Source: a virus. From it: a DNA stretch of 35,250 bases. The notes beneath the pieces were generated by a model. That model did not search any database and had not been told where the DNA came from. It saw only the letters and a list, made by a program, of their open reading frames with translations. The stretch lies in the IMG/VR virus record IMGVR_UViG_3300044540_000022, positions 1 to 35,250 of that record, one strand, 5' to 3'. Each line of letters starts with the position of its first letter. Positions within the stretch are counted from its first letter, which is position 1. Shown here one piece after another: positions 13,913 to 20,756 of the stretch. The position numbers were made by a program, and so were the translations under genes.

Positions 13913-14943
13913 GGATACTCTGCGTCACGCAACCGCACAGCGGGGTCGGGTATCATCGACAGATGCTACCGCTTATGAACATGAAGGATGTTTACGTCCT
14001 GTTCACGGACTTCATGAACGACGAGGTCCTGGAGCGAGGGTTTGACATCGTGATGGTCAACCGGTTCGCCTACGGTGTCACCATCGACGCGATGCTGGAC
14101 TACCGTAAGCGGTACGGGTTCAAGCTGGTCGTCGACATCGACGACTACTGGCAGCTGGACCCGTGGCATATCCTCTACCGGACTTTTCCCACGGAGGAAG
14201 TCGCCGCCCACATCAAGGCCGCCGATCTTGTCACCTGCACACACGAAGGCCTCCGGCGCCGCATCCTGCCGCTGAATAAGGAGGTCGAGATCCTGCCCAA
14301 CGCCCTGCCATACGGACGGGATCAGTTCACGGACCATCGCATCCCAGGAAGTCAGATGTCGGAGAAGGTGGCATCCAACGCCATACGGTTCGTCTATGCC
14401 GGGGGTGTCACCCACGAACGGGACATAGCGATAATACGAAACCCTCTCAAGCGGGTGGCCGACGACCTGGCTTTGAAAAAGCGCCTGCACTTCATCATGT
14501 GCGGATACGACGACAGCAACGAACGGACGACGGAGGCCTGGCACCGGATGATCGCCGACTTCCTGGTCGGGTTCAAGATTCCCGGATACGTCAGGGGGCC
14601 GCTTATGCCGGATAAGTACATGGCCTTCTACTGCGAGGCGGACGCAACGCTCGCGCCGCTGGTGCCGTCGACCTTCAACTCTTGCAAGTCGAACCTAAAG
14701 GTACTGGAGGCCGGGGCTAAGAAAATACCGATCATCGTGTCCAACACGCCGCCATACGACACCTGCCCGTATGCCATCAAGGTCGACCGGCAGGGAGACT
14801 GGTATCGGCACATCAAGGCGCTTGTCGCCGACGAACGCTACCGGCAGGAGGCCGGGGAGGCAAATCATCAATGGTGCGTCGAGAACCACCACCTGGACAA
14901 GTGGAACGTCTCGCGGAAGGAACTATACTCAACGCTGCTATGA
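13909..14943 (+). CDS. Glycosyltransferase, GT-B fold
   Basis: The 344-residue protein begins MRILCVTQPHSGVGYHRQ and has VVDIDDYWQLDPWH at the N-domain, ADLVTCTHEGLRRRI and EILPNALPY at the hinge, IRFVYAGGVTHERDI starting the second domain, and SNLKVLEAGAKKIPIIVS near the sugar-nucleotide site. These are typical of GT4-like retaining glycosyltransferases. It would move a sugar from a nucleotide donor to phage DNA, a virion protein or host surface glycan; the target is unknown. ATGA links it to the AT-hook gene before and to the DUF115-like gene after. Confidence 0.82.
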   Translation: MRILCVTQPHSGVGYHRQMLPLMNMKDVYVLFTDFMNDEVLERGFDIVMVNRFAYGVTIDAMLDYRKRYGFKLVVDIDDYWQLDPWHILYRTFPTEEVAAHIKAADLVTCTHEGLRRRILPLNKEVEILPNALPYGRDQFTDHRIPGSQMSEKVASNAIRFVYAGGVTHERDIAIIRNPLKRVADDLALKKRLHFIMCGYDDSNERTTEAWHRMIADFLVGFKIPGYVRGPLMPDKYMAFYCEADATLAPLVPSTFNSCKSNLKVLEAGAKKIPIIVSNTPPYDTCPYAIKVDRQGDWYRHIKALVADERYRQEAGEANHQWCVENHHLDKWNVSRKELYSTLL

Positions 14944-15524
14944 ATTATCGACACATCGACACGCTGGCGACGAAGGAATGGTTCAACCGGCCGTGGATAT
15001 TGCTTGGCACCGGGCCGTCCCTGGACAGGTATAATCCAGAGGAATGGAGGAACCATAACATCGCGGCCATTTATGACGCGTTCTATGCTTGCGATCATGT
15101 CGATATACTTTTCGCGGCCGATCCGTGGAATAACCCTGTTTTTTCGGAATACGGATACTGGGTGGACCCCAAAAACAGATATGTCGCCACGCGCGGGATC
15201 AATGCCGGAAGAATCGGCGAACTTACGAACGTGGTCATGTGGGACTATGATTGCGACTACCTTTACACCCAGACGCGGATTTTCCCGGACATCAGGCAAT
15301 ACCCGTGCAGCAACACAAGCAGCTTCGCCGTTCTTTGGCTCGGCACTATGGGGGTCAAACAAATCAAAACGTTCGGAATTGATGGAGGGCATGAATACTC
15401 GAAAAAATGCAGTGAGACATATCGGATACTGAATGAACAAGACCCCGTGAGCAATCCCAACGTGGAGAACGAGGGGGTTTTTGGGCATGCCGTAAGTTTC
15501 GGGATCGAAATAATAAGGCAATGA
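14940..15524 (+). CDS. DUF115-like (MptE/Maf-like) protein, glycosylation partner
   Basis: The 194-residue product (start 14940 by ATGA overlap) has WILLGTGPSLDRYNPEEW near residue 20, then IAAIYDAFYACDHVDILF. Later come YPCSNTSSFAVLWLGTMG and FGIDGGHEYSK. The G-T-G-P-S-L start and a late G-I-D-G-G motif resemble DUF115 proteins, related to sugar-adding Maf proteins and sialyltransferase-like folds. It probably works with the glycosyltransferase just upstream. Family assignment is from motif memory; the chemistry is not established. Confidence 0.6.
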   Translation: MNYRHIDTLATKEWFNRPWILLGTGPSLDRYNPEEWRNHNIAAIYDAFYACDHVDILFAADPWNNPVFSEYGYWVDPKNRYVATRGINAGRIGELTNVVMWDYDCDYLYTQTRIFPDIRQYPCSNTSSFAVLWLGTMGVKQIKTFGIDGGHEYSKKCSETYRILNEQDPVSNPNVENEGVFGHAVSFGIEIIRQ

Positions 15525-15874
15525 TAACCCTACCGGCAATAATCGAGGGCGTCAGCACCCGGAAGGATAAGACCGTTAGAGTGACCATAGGCACGCAGGA
15601 AATGACGCCGGCAACGGCCGCGCAGCTCTTCAGTATGGCAAATCAATACGCCTATGTCGCGATCAAGGTCGAAGAATTCCTGGGCGAGGAAATGGCGGCC
15701 CTGGATGACCTATCGACCGAAGGTGAACCGAACCGGACGCCGTCTAAACGGTTGAGGTCTGTTCTTTATGTCAACTGGAAGCAGGAACCGGAGGGATACG
15801 AGGACTTTCGAAACTACTATCTATACAAGATGGAACGCATCATCGAACATTTCAAAGGGAGGTTGGATGAGTAA
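15521..15874 (+). CDS. Conserved phage protein upstream of terminase
   Basis: A 117-residue protein (MITLPAIIEGVSTRKDKTVRVTIG-type start), ATGA-linked to the previous gene. The first half is beta-rich (DKTVRVTIGTQEMTPATAA) and the second half helical (YEDFRNYYLYKMERIIEHFK). I recall this pattern in other phages just before the small terminase. It ends eight bases inside the terS gene. Function unknown. Confidence 0.72.
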   Translation: MITLPAIIEGVSTRKDKTVRVTIGTQEMTPATAAQLFSMANQYAYVAIKVEEFLGEEMAALDDLSTEGEPNRTPSKRLRSVLYVNWKQEPEGYEDFRNYYLYKMERIIEHFKGRLDE

Positions 15875-16304
15875 GGTATACAAGGCGAAACCGAAGCCAC
15901 CCACGAAACCGAAGTATATCGACTCTCCGGAGGCGCTGTGGCAGCTTTTCGAGGAATACCGGGCGTGGGTCAAGGCAAACCCGTTCGAGATCGAGGACTA
16001 TGTCGGAGGGGCGGGGAAGAAGGTCATCCGGCATAAGGAACGCCCGCTAACGATCGAGGGCATCAACGTCTACGCCTATGACCGGGGAATCATGTCGGAC
16101 ATGAAGGATTATTTCAGCAATAAGGATGGGAGGTACGAAGCCTATATTCCCACCATCGCGCGTATACGGGAGGCCGTGCGCCTCGACCAGGTCTCCGGCG
16201 GCATGGTGGGCATCTATAACGCCAACCTCACCGCCCGTCTCAACGGCATCACAGAAAACACACACACTACCGCCACCGTACACACCGTCACGCTGGGAGG
16301 GTGA
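15867..16304 (+). CDS. terS: Terminase small subunit
   Basis: The 145-residue protein starts MSKVYKAKPKPPTKPKYIDS. Residues 20-100 carry the Bacteroidota TerS pattern: PEALWQLFEEYRAWVKANP, VIRHKERPLTIEGINVYAYD, MKDYFSNKDGRYEAYIPTIARIR, a helix-turn-helix that recognises the packaging site. The C-terminus (LNGITENTHTTATVHTV) resembles oligomerisation strands. It pairs with the large subunit at 17073, 768 bases downstream, which is farther than usual. Confidence 0.8.
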   Translation: MSKVYKAKPKPPTKPKYIDSPEALWQLFEEYRAWVKANPFEIEDYVGGAGKKVIRHKERPLTIEGINVYAYDRGIMSDMKDYFSNKDGRYEAYIPTIARIREAVRLDQVSGGMVGIYNANLTARLNGITENTHTTATVHTVTLGG

Positions 16305-16305
16305 G

Positions 16306-16512
16306 ATGCTGTACTGGGCGACATTCCTATACGCCATCGATCCGGATGACGGGCAGCTGAAGAAGTGGCAGGGGCCACATGTGCCGGGGATTACCTACGA
16401 GGATGCGAAGCGGTACATCCACACGGCCGGCCTGGGATACCTCACGATCTACGGGCAGCTGATCACGGACACCAGGGCGGGGCAGGATCCTTACATCATT
16501 CAAGCGAACTGA
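16306..16512 (+). CDS. Small protein, unknown function
   Basis: A 68-residue protein (MLYWATFLYAIDPDDGQLKK...), starting two bases after the terS stop. It has an alpha/beta pattern with PHVPGITYEDAKRYIHTAG in the middle. Not recognised. It lies between the two terminase genes. Confidence 0.68.
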   Translation: MLYWATFLYAIDPDDGQLKKWQGPHVPGITYEDAKRYIHTAGLGYLTIYGQLITDTRAGQDPYIIQAN

Positions 16513-16513
16513 T

Positions 16514-16753
16514 ATGAGCGCACTCGAAAAGCAGGAAGGCGGCCGGCATTACAAGGATTTCAAAATCCAGCCGATCGAGTTCATACATGCGAATAGCATC
16601 CCGTACATGGAGGCGAACGTGATTAAGTACGTATGCCGGCACGGGCATAAAAACGGGCGGGAGGATCTACTGAAGGCCATCCATTACCTGGAGCTTTTGC
16701 TGGATTTAGAATATCCGGTTAAAGAAAATGCAAAGGGTCCGAACCTTTGTTAG
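16514..16753 (+). CDS. DUF3310 (SaV-like) protein
   Basis: The 79-residue protein has GGRHYKDFKIQPIEFIHANS, IPYMEANVIKYVCRHGHKNG and REDLLKAIHYLELLLD. This is the diagnostic order of DUF3310, a widespread phage family sometimes labelled nucleotide-kinase-like without firm evidence. The domain fills nearly the whole protein. Start directly after the upstream stop (TGATATG). Confidence 0.88.
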   Translation: MSALEKQEGGRHYKDFKIQPIEFIHANSIPYMEANVIKYVCRHGHKNGREDLLKAIHYLELLLDLEYPVKENAKGPNLC

Positions 16754-16798
16754 ATACTTTCTAAATCTCACAATTTCCCAAAAAAAGACACAGAATTA

Positions 16799-16831
16799 TT
16801 TGGAAGTGGTGTGGCAAATTGTGTATCTTTG
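16799..16831 (+). promoter_or_regulatory. Bacteroidota-type promoter before the large terminase operon
   Basis: TTTG at 16799-16802, 21 bases, then TATCTTTG at 16824-16831: a full TTTG-N21-TAnnTTTG match. TTTGGAAGT is shared with the promoter at 5356. It lies in the 106-base gap 16754-16859, followed by a CA-repeat leader. Confidence 0.82.
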
Positions 16832-16859
16832 ATTTATCAAACACACACAAACACACACC

Positions 16860-17069
16860 ATGAACACCATGAAACTCTCCACCCAGTCAGTCGCAAACAG
16901 CGATGTTACTCACGAGGTAACTTTGTTGAGGCGGTCAGAAAAGACCGCCGTCATTATCGACGAGTTCGGTAAGACGAAGCGCTGCAAGATTTATACCTCA
17001 TCGATTACCGGGAAGGACTACATCATGCCATACGGCACTTTCCTCACCGCTCCATCCTTCGATCTTTGA
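16860..17069 (+). CDS. Small protein, unknown function
   Basis: A 69-residue protein (MNTMKLSTQSVANSDVT...) with beta-strand pattern (HEVTLLRRSEKTAVIIDEFG, CKIYTSSITGKDYIMPYG). ATG at 16860 follows ACACACACC; a second in-frame ATG at 16869 is possible. It is the first gene after the strong promoter, three bases before terL. Function unknown; a small regulator is plausible. Confidence 0.65.
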   Translation: MNTMKLSTQSVANSDVTHEVTLLRRSEKTAVIIDEFGKTKRCKIYTSSITGKDYIMPYGTFLTAPSFDL

Positions 17070-17072
17070 GGG

Positions 17073-18245
17073 ATGCCCACCGTATCCATTCACATAGCTA
17101 CGAAACCACATCCGGCGCAGCAGGCGGTCCTCGACTGCCCTGCCCGCTTCCGGGTCCTCATGTGCGGCCGGCGGTTCGGCAAGTCTCTAATCGCCCAGGT
17201 AATATCCCTCCTGGAGCTGTCGAAGGGCCACCGGGTGGCGTACATAACGCCGACCTACCTACTGGCTAAATCCTTCTTCCAGGAGCTGGACAAGGCCCTC
17301 CCTCCCACGGTCAAGCGCAACGCGTCGGACCTCACTATCGAAATGAACGGCGGCCTGATGCGGTTCTTCACCGGGGAGCGGTTGGACAACCTCCGGGGAA
17401 TGAAGTTTCACCAGGTAATTGTCGATGAGGCGTCCTTCATCCCGGACCTGGAGAGCGGTTGGATCAACTCCATTCGCCCGACGCTCACCGATTACAAGGG
17501 CGGGGCGATGTTCATTTCCACGCCCAGGGGTAGGAATTTCTTCTATTCTCTGTACCTTAAAGGTCACAACGGCGAGCCGGAATGGGCCGCCTTCAAATAC
17601 ACCACACATGATAATCCGCACATCGAAACATCCGAAATCGAGGCCGCCAGGTCCCTCATGCCGGAGGTCGCATTCCGACAGGAGTACCTGGCAGAGCCTT
17701 CGGAAAACGCTGCGAATCCTTTCGGTAGTGCTCACATCCGGCTTTGCGTGTATCCTCTCTCTGACCGTCCCGCTGTGGCCTTTGGCATTGACCTCGCCAA
17801 GTCTCACGACTGGACAGTCATTGTCGGCATCGACGATCGCGGCGCTGTGGCTTACCTTGACCGGTTCCAGCGCGACTGGAGACAGACCCGCCAGGCGATC
17901 GCGGAGCTTCCGCCGGCGCCTCTATGTATCGACTCCACGGGCGTCGGGGATCCAATATTCGAGGATATTGCAGCGATGGGTCGTGACGTCGAAGGATACA
18001 AGTTCACCGGACCCAGCAAGCAGCAACTCATGGAAGGCCTCGCCCTCGCCATCCACCAGCGGCGAATCACATACCCGGAAGGGGTCATTACCGCCGAACT
18101 CGAATCGTTCGAGTACCAATACACCGCCAACGGGGTCCGTTATTCCGCTCCGTCGGGGTTTCATGACGACGCTGTTATGGCCCTCGGCCTGGCGTGGTAT
18201 AAATACGGCAAGTCAAAAAATCACGGGCAATATTCGTTTATCTGA
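17073..18245 (+). CDS. terL: Terminase large subunit
   Basis: The 390-residue packaging motor has an ATPase half with Walker A CGRRFGKS (31-38), Walker B VIVDEASF (115-122) and coupling motif STPRG (149-153). The nuclease half has FGIDLAKSHDW (Asp240), CIDSTGVGDP (Asp287) and FHDDAVMALGLA (Asp365/366), the RNase-H-like acidic residues that cut the concatemer. It is on the short side but has all motifs. It works with TerS and docks on the portal (31365). The gene starts three bases after the preceding stop. Confidence 0.96.
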   Translation: MPTVSIHIATKPHPAQQAVLDCPARFRVLMCGRRFGKSLIAQVISLLELSKGHRVAYITPTYLLAKSFFQELDKALPPTVKRNASDLTIEMNGGLMRFFTGERLDNLRGMKFHQVIVDEASFIPDLESGWINSIRPTLTDYKGGAMFISTPRGRNFFYSLYLKGHNGEPEWAAFKYTTHDNPHIETSEIEAARSLMPEVAFRQEYLAEPSENAANPFGSAHIRLCVYPLSDRPAVAFGIDLAKSHDWTVIVGIDDRGAVAYLDRFQRDWRQTRQAIAELPPAPLCIDSTGVGDPIFEDIAAMGRDVEGYKFTGPSKQQLMEGLALAIHQRRITYPEGVITAELESFEYQYTANGVRYSAPSGFHDDAVMALGLAWYKYGKSKNHGQYSFI

Positions 18246-18264
18246 ATAATTCGCCCTATCTTAC
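18233..18264 (+). promoter_or_regulatory. Weak promoter-like repeat, CCCTATCTT type
   Basis: CCCTATCTTACACAAAATTA here closely repeats the 8184 leader CCCTATCTTGTCACAAAATG. The -7 box (TATCTTAC) is imperfect and only TTCG (18233-18236) stands at the -33 place. The repeat supports a shared signal more than the box itself. Confidence 0.4.
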
Positions 18265-18281
18265 ACAAAATTACACACATC

Positions 18282-18485
18282 ATGAAGTACATCAAGACAC
18301 TCGACGGGGCCATCGCGCTACTACTCGCCATTGCCTTCATCGCCCTGTTTTTCCTGCTGACATCCTGCAATCCGGCCCGGAAGATGAACTCCTGCCCGCC
18401 GCCGACATCGAAGGCCGGCAAGATCCATCAGAAGCTGCCACAGCCGAAGCCGGTATTCGTCTCACGCAAAACGGGAAGGCCATGA
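18282..18485 (+). CDS. Small lipoprotein
   Basis: A 67-residue protein with a long hydrophobic signal (about residues 8-27) ending FFLLTSC, a standard lipobox L-T-S-C, then NPARKMNSCPPP and a short basic Pro-rich tail. The mature part would be only some 39 residues, lipid-anchored in the envelope. A possible role is exclusion of other phages or lysis help. It follows a CA-type leader and has ATGA overlap with the next gene. Confidence 0.72.
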   Translation: MKYIKTLDGAIALLLAIAFIALFFLLTSCNPARKMNSCPPPTSKAGKIHQKLPQPKPVFVSRKTGRP

Positions 18486-18703
18486 CAGACGCAGCACTTC
18501 GAGAGCTGTTCCGGGTCTCCGACACCTGGACGGACCAACAGCTGGACGCCATCATCAAGATTCACCGTGAAATTGCGATGGAACACCTGCTACAAACCTA
18601 CGAGCAGGTCCTACACCTGGCAGAAACCACCGGCATAAAGAACGTCCGGAACGCCTACGAACGGGCGAAGATGGAAAGGCAACTTAAAATCAACACACCA
18701 TGA
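18482..18703 (+). CDS. Small helical protein, unknown function
   Basis: A 73-residue protein made of helices (ALRELFRVSDTWTDQQL, AIIKIHREIAMEHLLQTYEQV, NVRNAYERAKMERQ). ATGA overlaps at both ends. No family recognised; it may be a regulator partner of the XRE protein that follows. Confidence 0.68.
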   Translation: MTDAALRELFRVSDTWTDQQLDAIIKIHREIAMEHLLQTYEQVLHLAETTGIKNVRNAYERAKMERQLKINTP

Positions 18704-18996
18704 CGTACACAGAGGAACAATTCAACCAACGCAAAGCCTACGCTCGAGAGCTGGGCGCATCCATCCGCTACTGGCGTGAGTTCCGGGGTTACACCCAGGA
18801 ACAGCTCGCCCGTGAGCTTGACCTGTCCGACAACGCCCTGATTTCCCGCTACGAGGCCGGCAAGGTCGAGATGCCCGTCTATCGACTGGCACAGATCGCC
18901 TTTCATCTCGCCATCCCGGTGCAGTCCCTTATTCCTTCACCGCACGATCCGGAGGCCGCCTTTGGCAATGGTCCGTGCAAAACATACACAGCATGA
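18700..18996 (+). CDS. XRE-family (Cro/C1-type) transcription regulator
   Basis: The 98-residue protein has a clear Cro/C1 helix-turn-helix at about residues 18-70: LGASIRYWREFRGYTQEQLA, RELDLSDNALISRYEAGK, MPVYRLAQIAFHLAIP. The conserved Q-E-Q-L-A, S-R-Y-E-x-G and A-x-I-A positions are all there. The C-terminal 28 residues are probably flexible. It binds DNA as a dimer and may switch late genes. No integrase or divergent partner is seen, so it need not be a lysogeny repressor. Confidence 0.85.
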   Translation: MTYTEEQFNQRKAYARELGASIRYWREFRGYTQEQLARELDLSDNALISRYEAGKVEMPVYRLAQIAFHLAIPVQSLIPSPHDPEAAFGNGPCKTYTA

Positions 18997-19310
18997 GCAA
19001 TGAAATAATGGAAGAATTCATGTCGGATGTAATCACCGAGCAGGATTTCATCAATTTAGGATGGAAGAGGGTAGAACCATACATGCATGATGGTTCTGGT
19101 GGAGACTGGCCGGAAGGTGAATATTTTTACGATTACACAAACGTGAATATTTTGCCGTTAGATCTTTGCACATGCAGCAATATTGAGGCAGAAGCAAAAG
19201 GATGGAGTTTCGGATCTATGACCAATAACATTTACAGCCGTACCATTCTTTACAACATGATGGGATTAATCGCACAATTCGATGAACATGCAGCCAAAAA
19301 CATGGAGTGA
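18993..19310 (+). CDS. Unknown protein, A+T-rich gene
   Basis: A 105-residue protein (MSNEIMEEFMSDVITEQDF...). The part ITEQDFINLGWKRVEPYMHD and YFYDYTNVNILPLDLCTCSN looks like a small globular alpha/beta domain. The gene is richer in A+T than its flanks. Start by ATGA overlap at 18993. It overlaps the tail chaperone gene by 29 bases. Not recognised; it may be an accessory insert. Confidence 0.68.
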   Translation: MSNEIMEEFMSDVITEQDFINLGWKRVEPYMHDGSGGDWPEGEYFYDYTNVNILPLDLCTCSNIEAEAKGWSFGSMTNNIYSRTILYNMMGLIAQFDEHAAKNME

Positions 19311-19974
19311 CATCTCGGTCTTCCAATGGCAGCAACTGACCGCCGTCTTCACGGACACGGACAACTCCGACCTGGACATGATCGTGAAGGCCGGGGCCGT
19401 GGTCCTGGGTAAGACCGAACACGAAATCGACAGCTGGGGGATGGATCGCATAAAGGCGATGGGGCGCGACATCGCGTTTCTTCACGAACCGCTGGAGCCG
19501 AAGGCCGCCCGGACTATCGACGTGAACGGACGCCGCTACCGCTGCATCTACGACATCGGGCGGATGCCGGCCGCCCGGTACATCGAATCGAAGCACTTCG
19601 GCACGGACCCGAACGGGAACCTGCACCGCATCGCCGCCAGTATGGTCATGCCACAGCGGAAGCTGTTCAAGTGGGGGCCGTGGGTGGACGACCGCTACGA
19701 CGCCGCCCGGCACGGGGACTATTCGATGGACATGCTGGACGCTCCCGTGACCGCCGTGCTGGGGTCGGTCGTTTTTTTTTGCGAGGTGTATCAGCGTACG
19801 ATGTGGGATATTCGGGCCTTTATGATACGGAACATTCTGACGGCGAACCCGACGATGTCGGAGCCGGAGGCGGCGGAGATGTTCATCCGTTCATGCGTAG
19901 GTACGGATGGCATCATTCAGCCGAGCTCGTCGCTGACCTCCAGCGTATTAAGCTCGAGGAAGCGTATGAACTGA
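19282..19974 (+). CDS. Tail assembly chaperone-like protein (G-type frame)
   Basis: The 230-residue protein (MNMQPKTWSDISVFQWQQLT...) starts the tail module. QWQQL near the N-terminus, a middle domain with DIGRMPAARYIESKHFG, and MWDIRAFMIRNILTANP, EAAEMFIRSCVG near the end are like Bacteroidota phage tail-chaperone precursors. Codon 164-167 spells V-F-F-C from a run of nine T (19772-19780), a slippery T-TTT-TTT site in this frame. The frame ends inside an overlapping second frame (19893-20072), the layout of G/GT tail chaperones. It would guide tail tube assembly on the tape measure protein. Confidence 0.65.
   Translation: MNMQPKTWSDISVFQWQQLTAVFTDTDNSDLDMIVKAGAVVLGKTEHEIDSWGMDRIKAMGRDIAFLHEPLEPKAARTIDVNGRRYRCIYDIGRMPAARYIESKHFGTDPNGNLHRIAASMVMPQRKLFKWGPWVDDRYDAARHGDYSMDMLDAPVTAVLGSVVFFCEVYQRTMWDIRAFMIRNILTANPTMSEPEAAEMFIRSCVGTDGIIQPSSSLTSSVLSSRKRMN
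19771..19780 (+). other. Candidate -1 frameshift site (G followed by nine T)
   Basis: In the upstream frame this reads GTT-TTT-TTT-TGC, so the heptamer T-TTT-TTT is a perfect XXXYYYZ slippery site. A -1 slip enters the frame that stays open from 19671 to 20072 and encodes the overlapping T-like domain. Confidence 0.5.
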
Positions 19975-20072
19975 CCACCACGGCCTTTCTCAACGCCCTT
20001 GCCTATCTAAAGGCGAAACGCGCCTATGAGCGCGAGCAGCTAAATAAGGTCACCAATGGCAAAATCCCTTAA
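19893..20072 (+). CDS. Overlapping T-type frame of the tail chaperone
   Basis: From ATG 19893 the product has 59 residues: MRRYGWHHSAELVADLQRIK and then LEEAYELTTTAFLNALAYLK, AKRAYEREQLNK. R-Y-G-W followed by helices is typical of the C-terminal T-part of tail chaperones. It overlaps the previous frame by 82 bases in the -1 frame. It is either translated on its own from 19893, or joined to the 19282 protein by slippage at 19772-19780. It runs to 20072 and overlaps the next start by 17 bases. That this is real coding sequence after 19974 is well supported. Confidence 0.65.
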   Translation: MRRYGWHHSAELVADLQRIKLEEAYELTTTAFLNALAYLKAKRAYEREQLNKVTNGKIP

Positions 20073-20748
20073 ACAGATCCAGGCAGAGGCCCTAAAGGAG
20101 GGCAACCTTGACGTATTCGCAAACAACCGGCAGGACTACCTGTCGGATGGAGAAACGCCGATAACGGCCCTCCTGCTCGGCCAGGTGGCCGGTGAGTTCG
20201 TGCTGAAGGTCATTGAGAACATCAACCGCCTGGGTCTGACTGACCGGGGAAGCCTTACCGATGATCTGTCGCAGGGCGACATTGAGATTTTGGGCAACGG
20301 CGGGTATTCGGTTGAGATAGGCTACGCGCCGGACACGGCGGCCGCGAAATACGCCGACTTCGTCGACAAGGGCGTGAAGGGCGTCAAGTCATCCGCGAAG
20401 GCGCCAAACTCTCCATACTCCTACCGCAAGCTGTCCGTCCCGCCGGTCATGCTAAACGCCATCCGAGGATGGGCCGATCGCCAGGGACTCTCCGCGAGGG
20501 CGGAGGATCAGACCCGGGACCTGTCCGCCCTGCAAGTCAAACGCGGCGGCATCCCACGCGACCCGAAGACCACGCTGGCCTACCTTATCGCTCGCAACAT
20601 CAAGCGGACGGGCCTACCGACGACCCGGTATTTCTCCGGCGAGATTGATAACTATTTCGGCAAGGCGTTCGCCCAAGCCGTGGCCAAAGCCATCGGACAG
20701 GACGTCCGTATCTACATCCGGCAAAGCCAACCCGGTCAATCCCGCTAA
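20056..20748 (+). CDS. Conserved tail/neck structural protein
   Basis: A 230-residue protein. It contains DDLSQGDIEILGNGGYSVEI, a YADFVDKGVKGVKSS string, APNSPYSYRKLSVPP, and TTLAYLIARNIKRTGLPTT followed by RYFSGEID. I recall this order in Bacteroidota phages in tail modules; YADFVDKGVKG looks like HK97-gp10-type tail-completion proteins. The exact place in the virion is not known. Its stop TAA is part of the GCTAATTAGC motif before the next gene. Confidence 0.68.
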   Translation: MAKSLKQIQAEALKEGNLDVFANNRQDYLSDGETPITALLLGQVAGEFVLKVIENINRLGLTDRGSLTDDLSQGDIEILGNGGYSVEIGYAPDTAAAKYADFVDKGVKGVKSSAKAPNSPYSYRKLSVPPVMLNAIRGWADRQGLSARAEDQTRDLSALQVKRGGIPRDPKTTLAYLIARNIKRTGLPTTRYFSGEIDNYFGKAFAQAVAKAIGQDVRIYIRQSQPGQSR

Positions 20749-20753
20749 TTAGC
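20744..20753 (+). promoter_or_regulatory. CTAATTA start-proximal motif 1
   Basis: GCTAATTAGC, a perfect 10-base palindrome, with its CTAATTA ending five bases before the ATG at 20757. Includes the stop codon of the preceding gene. Confidence 0.55.
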
Positions 20754-20756
20754 GGC

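Noticed and set aside
14868-15539. Open frame of 223 codons on the - strand
   Set aside because: It mirrors the DUF115-like gene over its full length. The + strand protein has clear motifs and coupled starts; the - strand product has none.
17419-18249. 276-codon frame inside terL
   Set aside because: Its product is Ser/Pro/Arg-rich shadow sequence. The terL frame has all terminase motifs.
18700-18996. Lysogeny module based on the XRE protein
   Set aside because: There is no integrase, excisionase, divergent promoter pair or attachment site. The protein may be a regulator of a virulent phage.
19671-19892. Upstream part of the -1 frame in the tail chaperone as an independent gene
   Set aside because: The product is Gly/Arg-rich with no fold pattern before 19893. 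Only the part after the T run or after 19893 is likely to be made.
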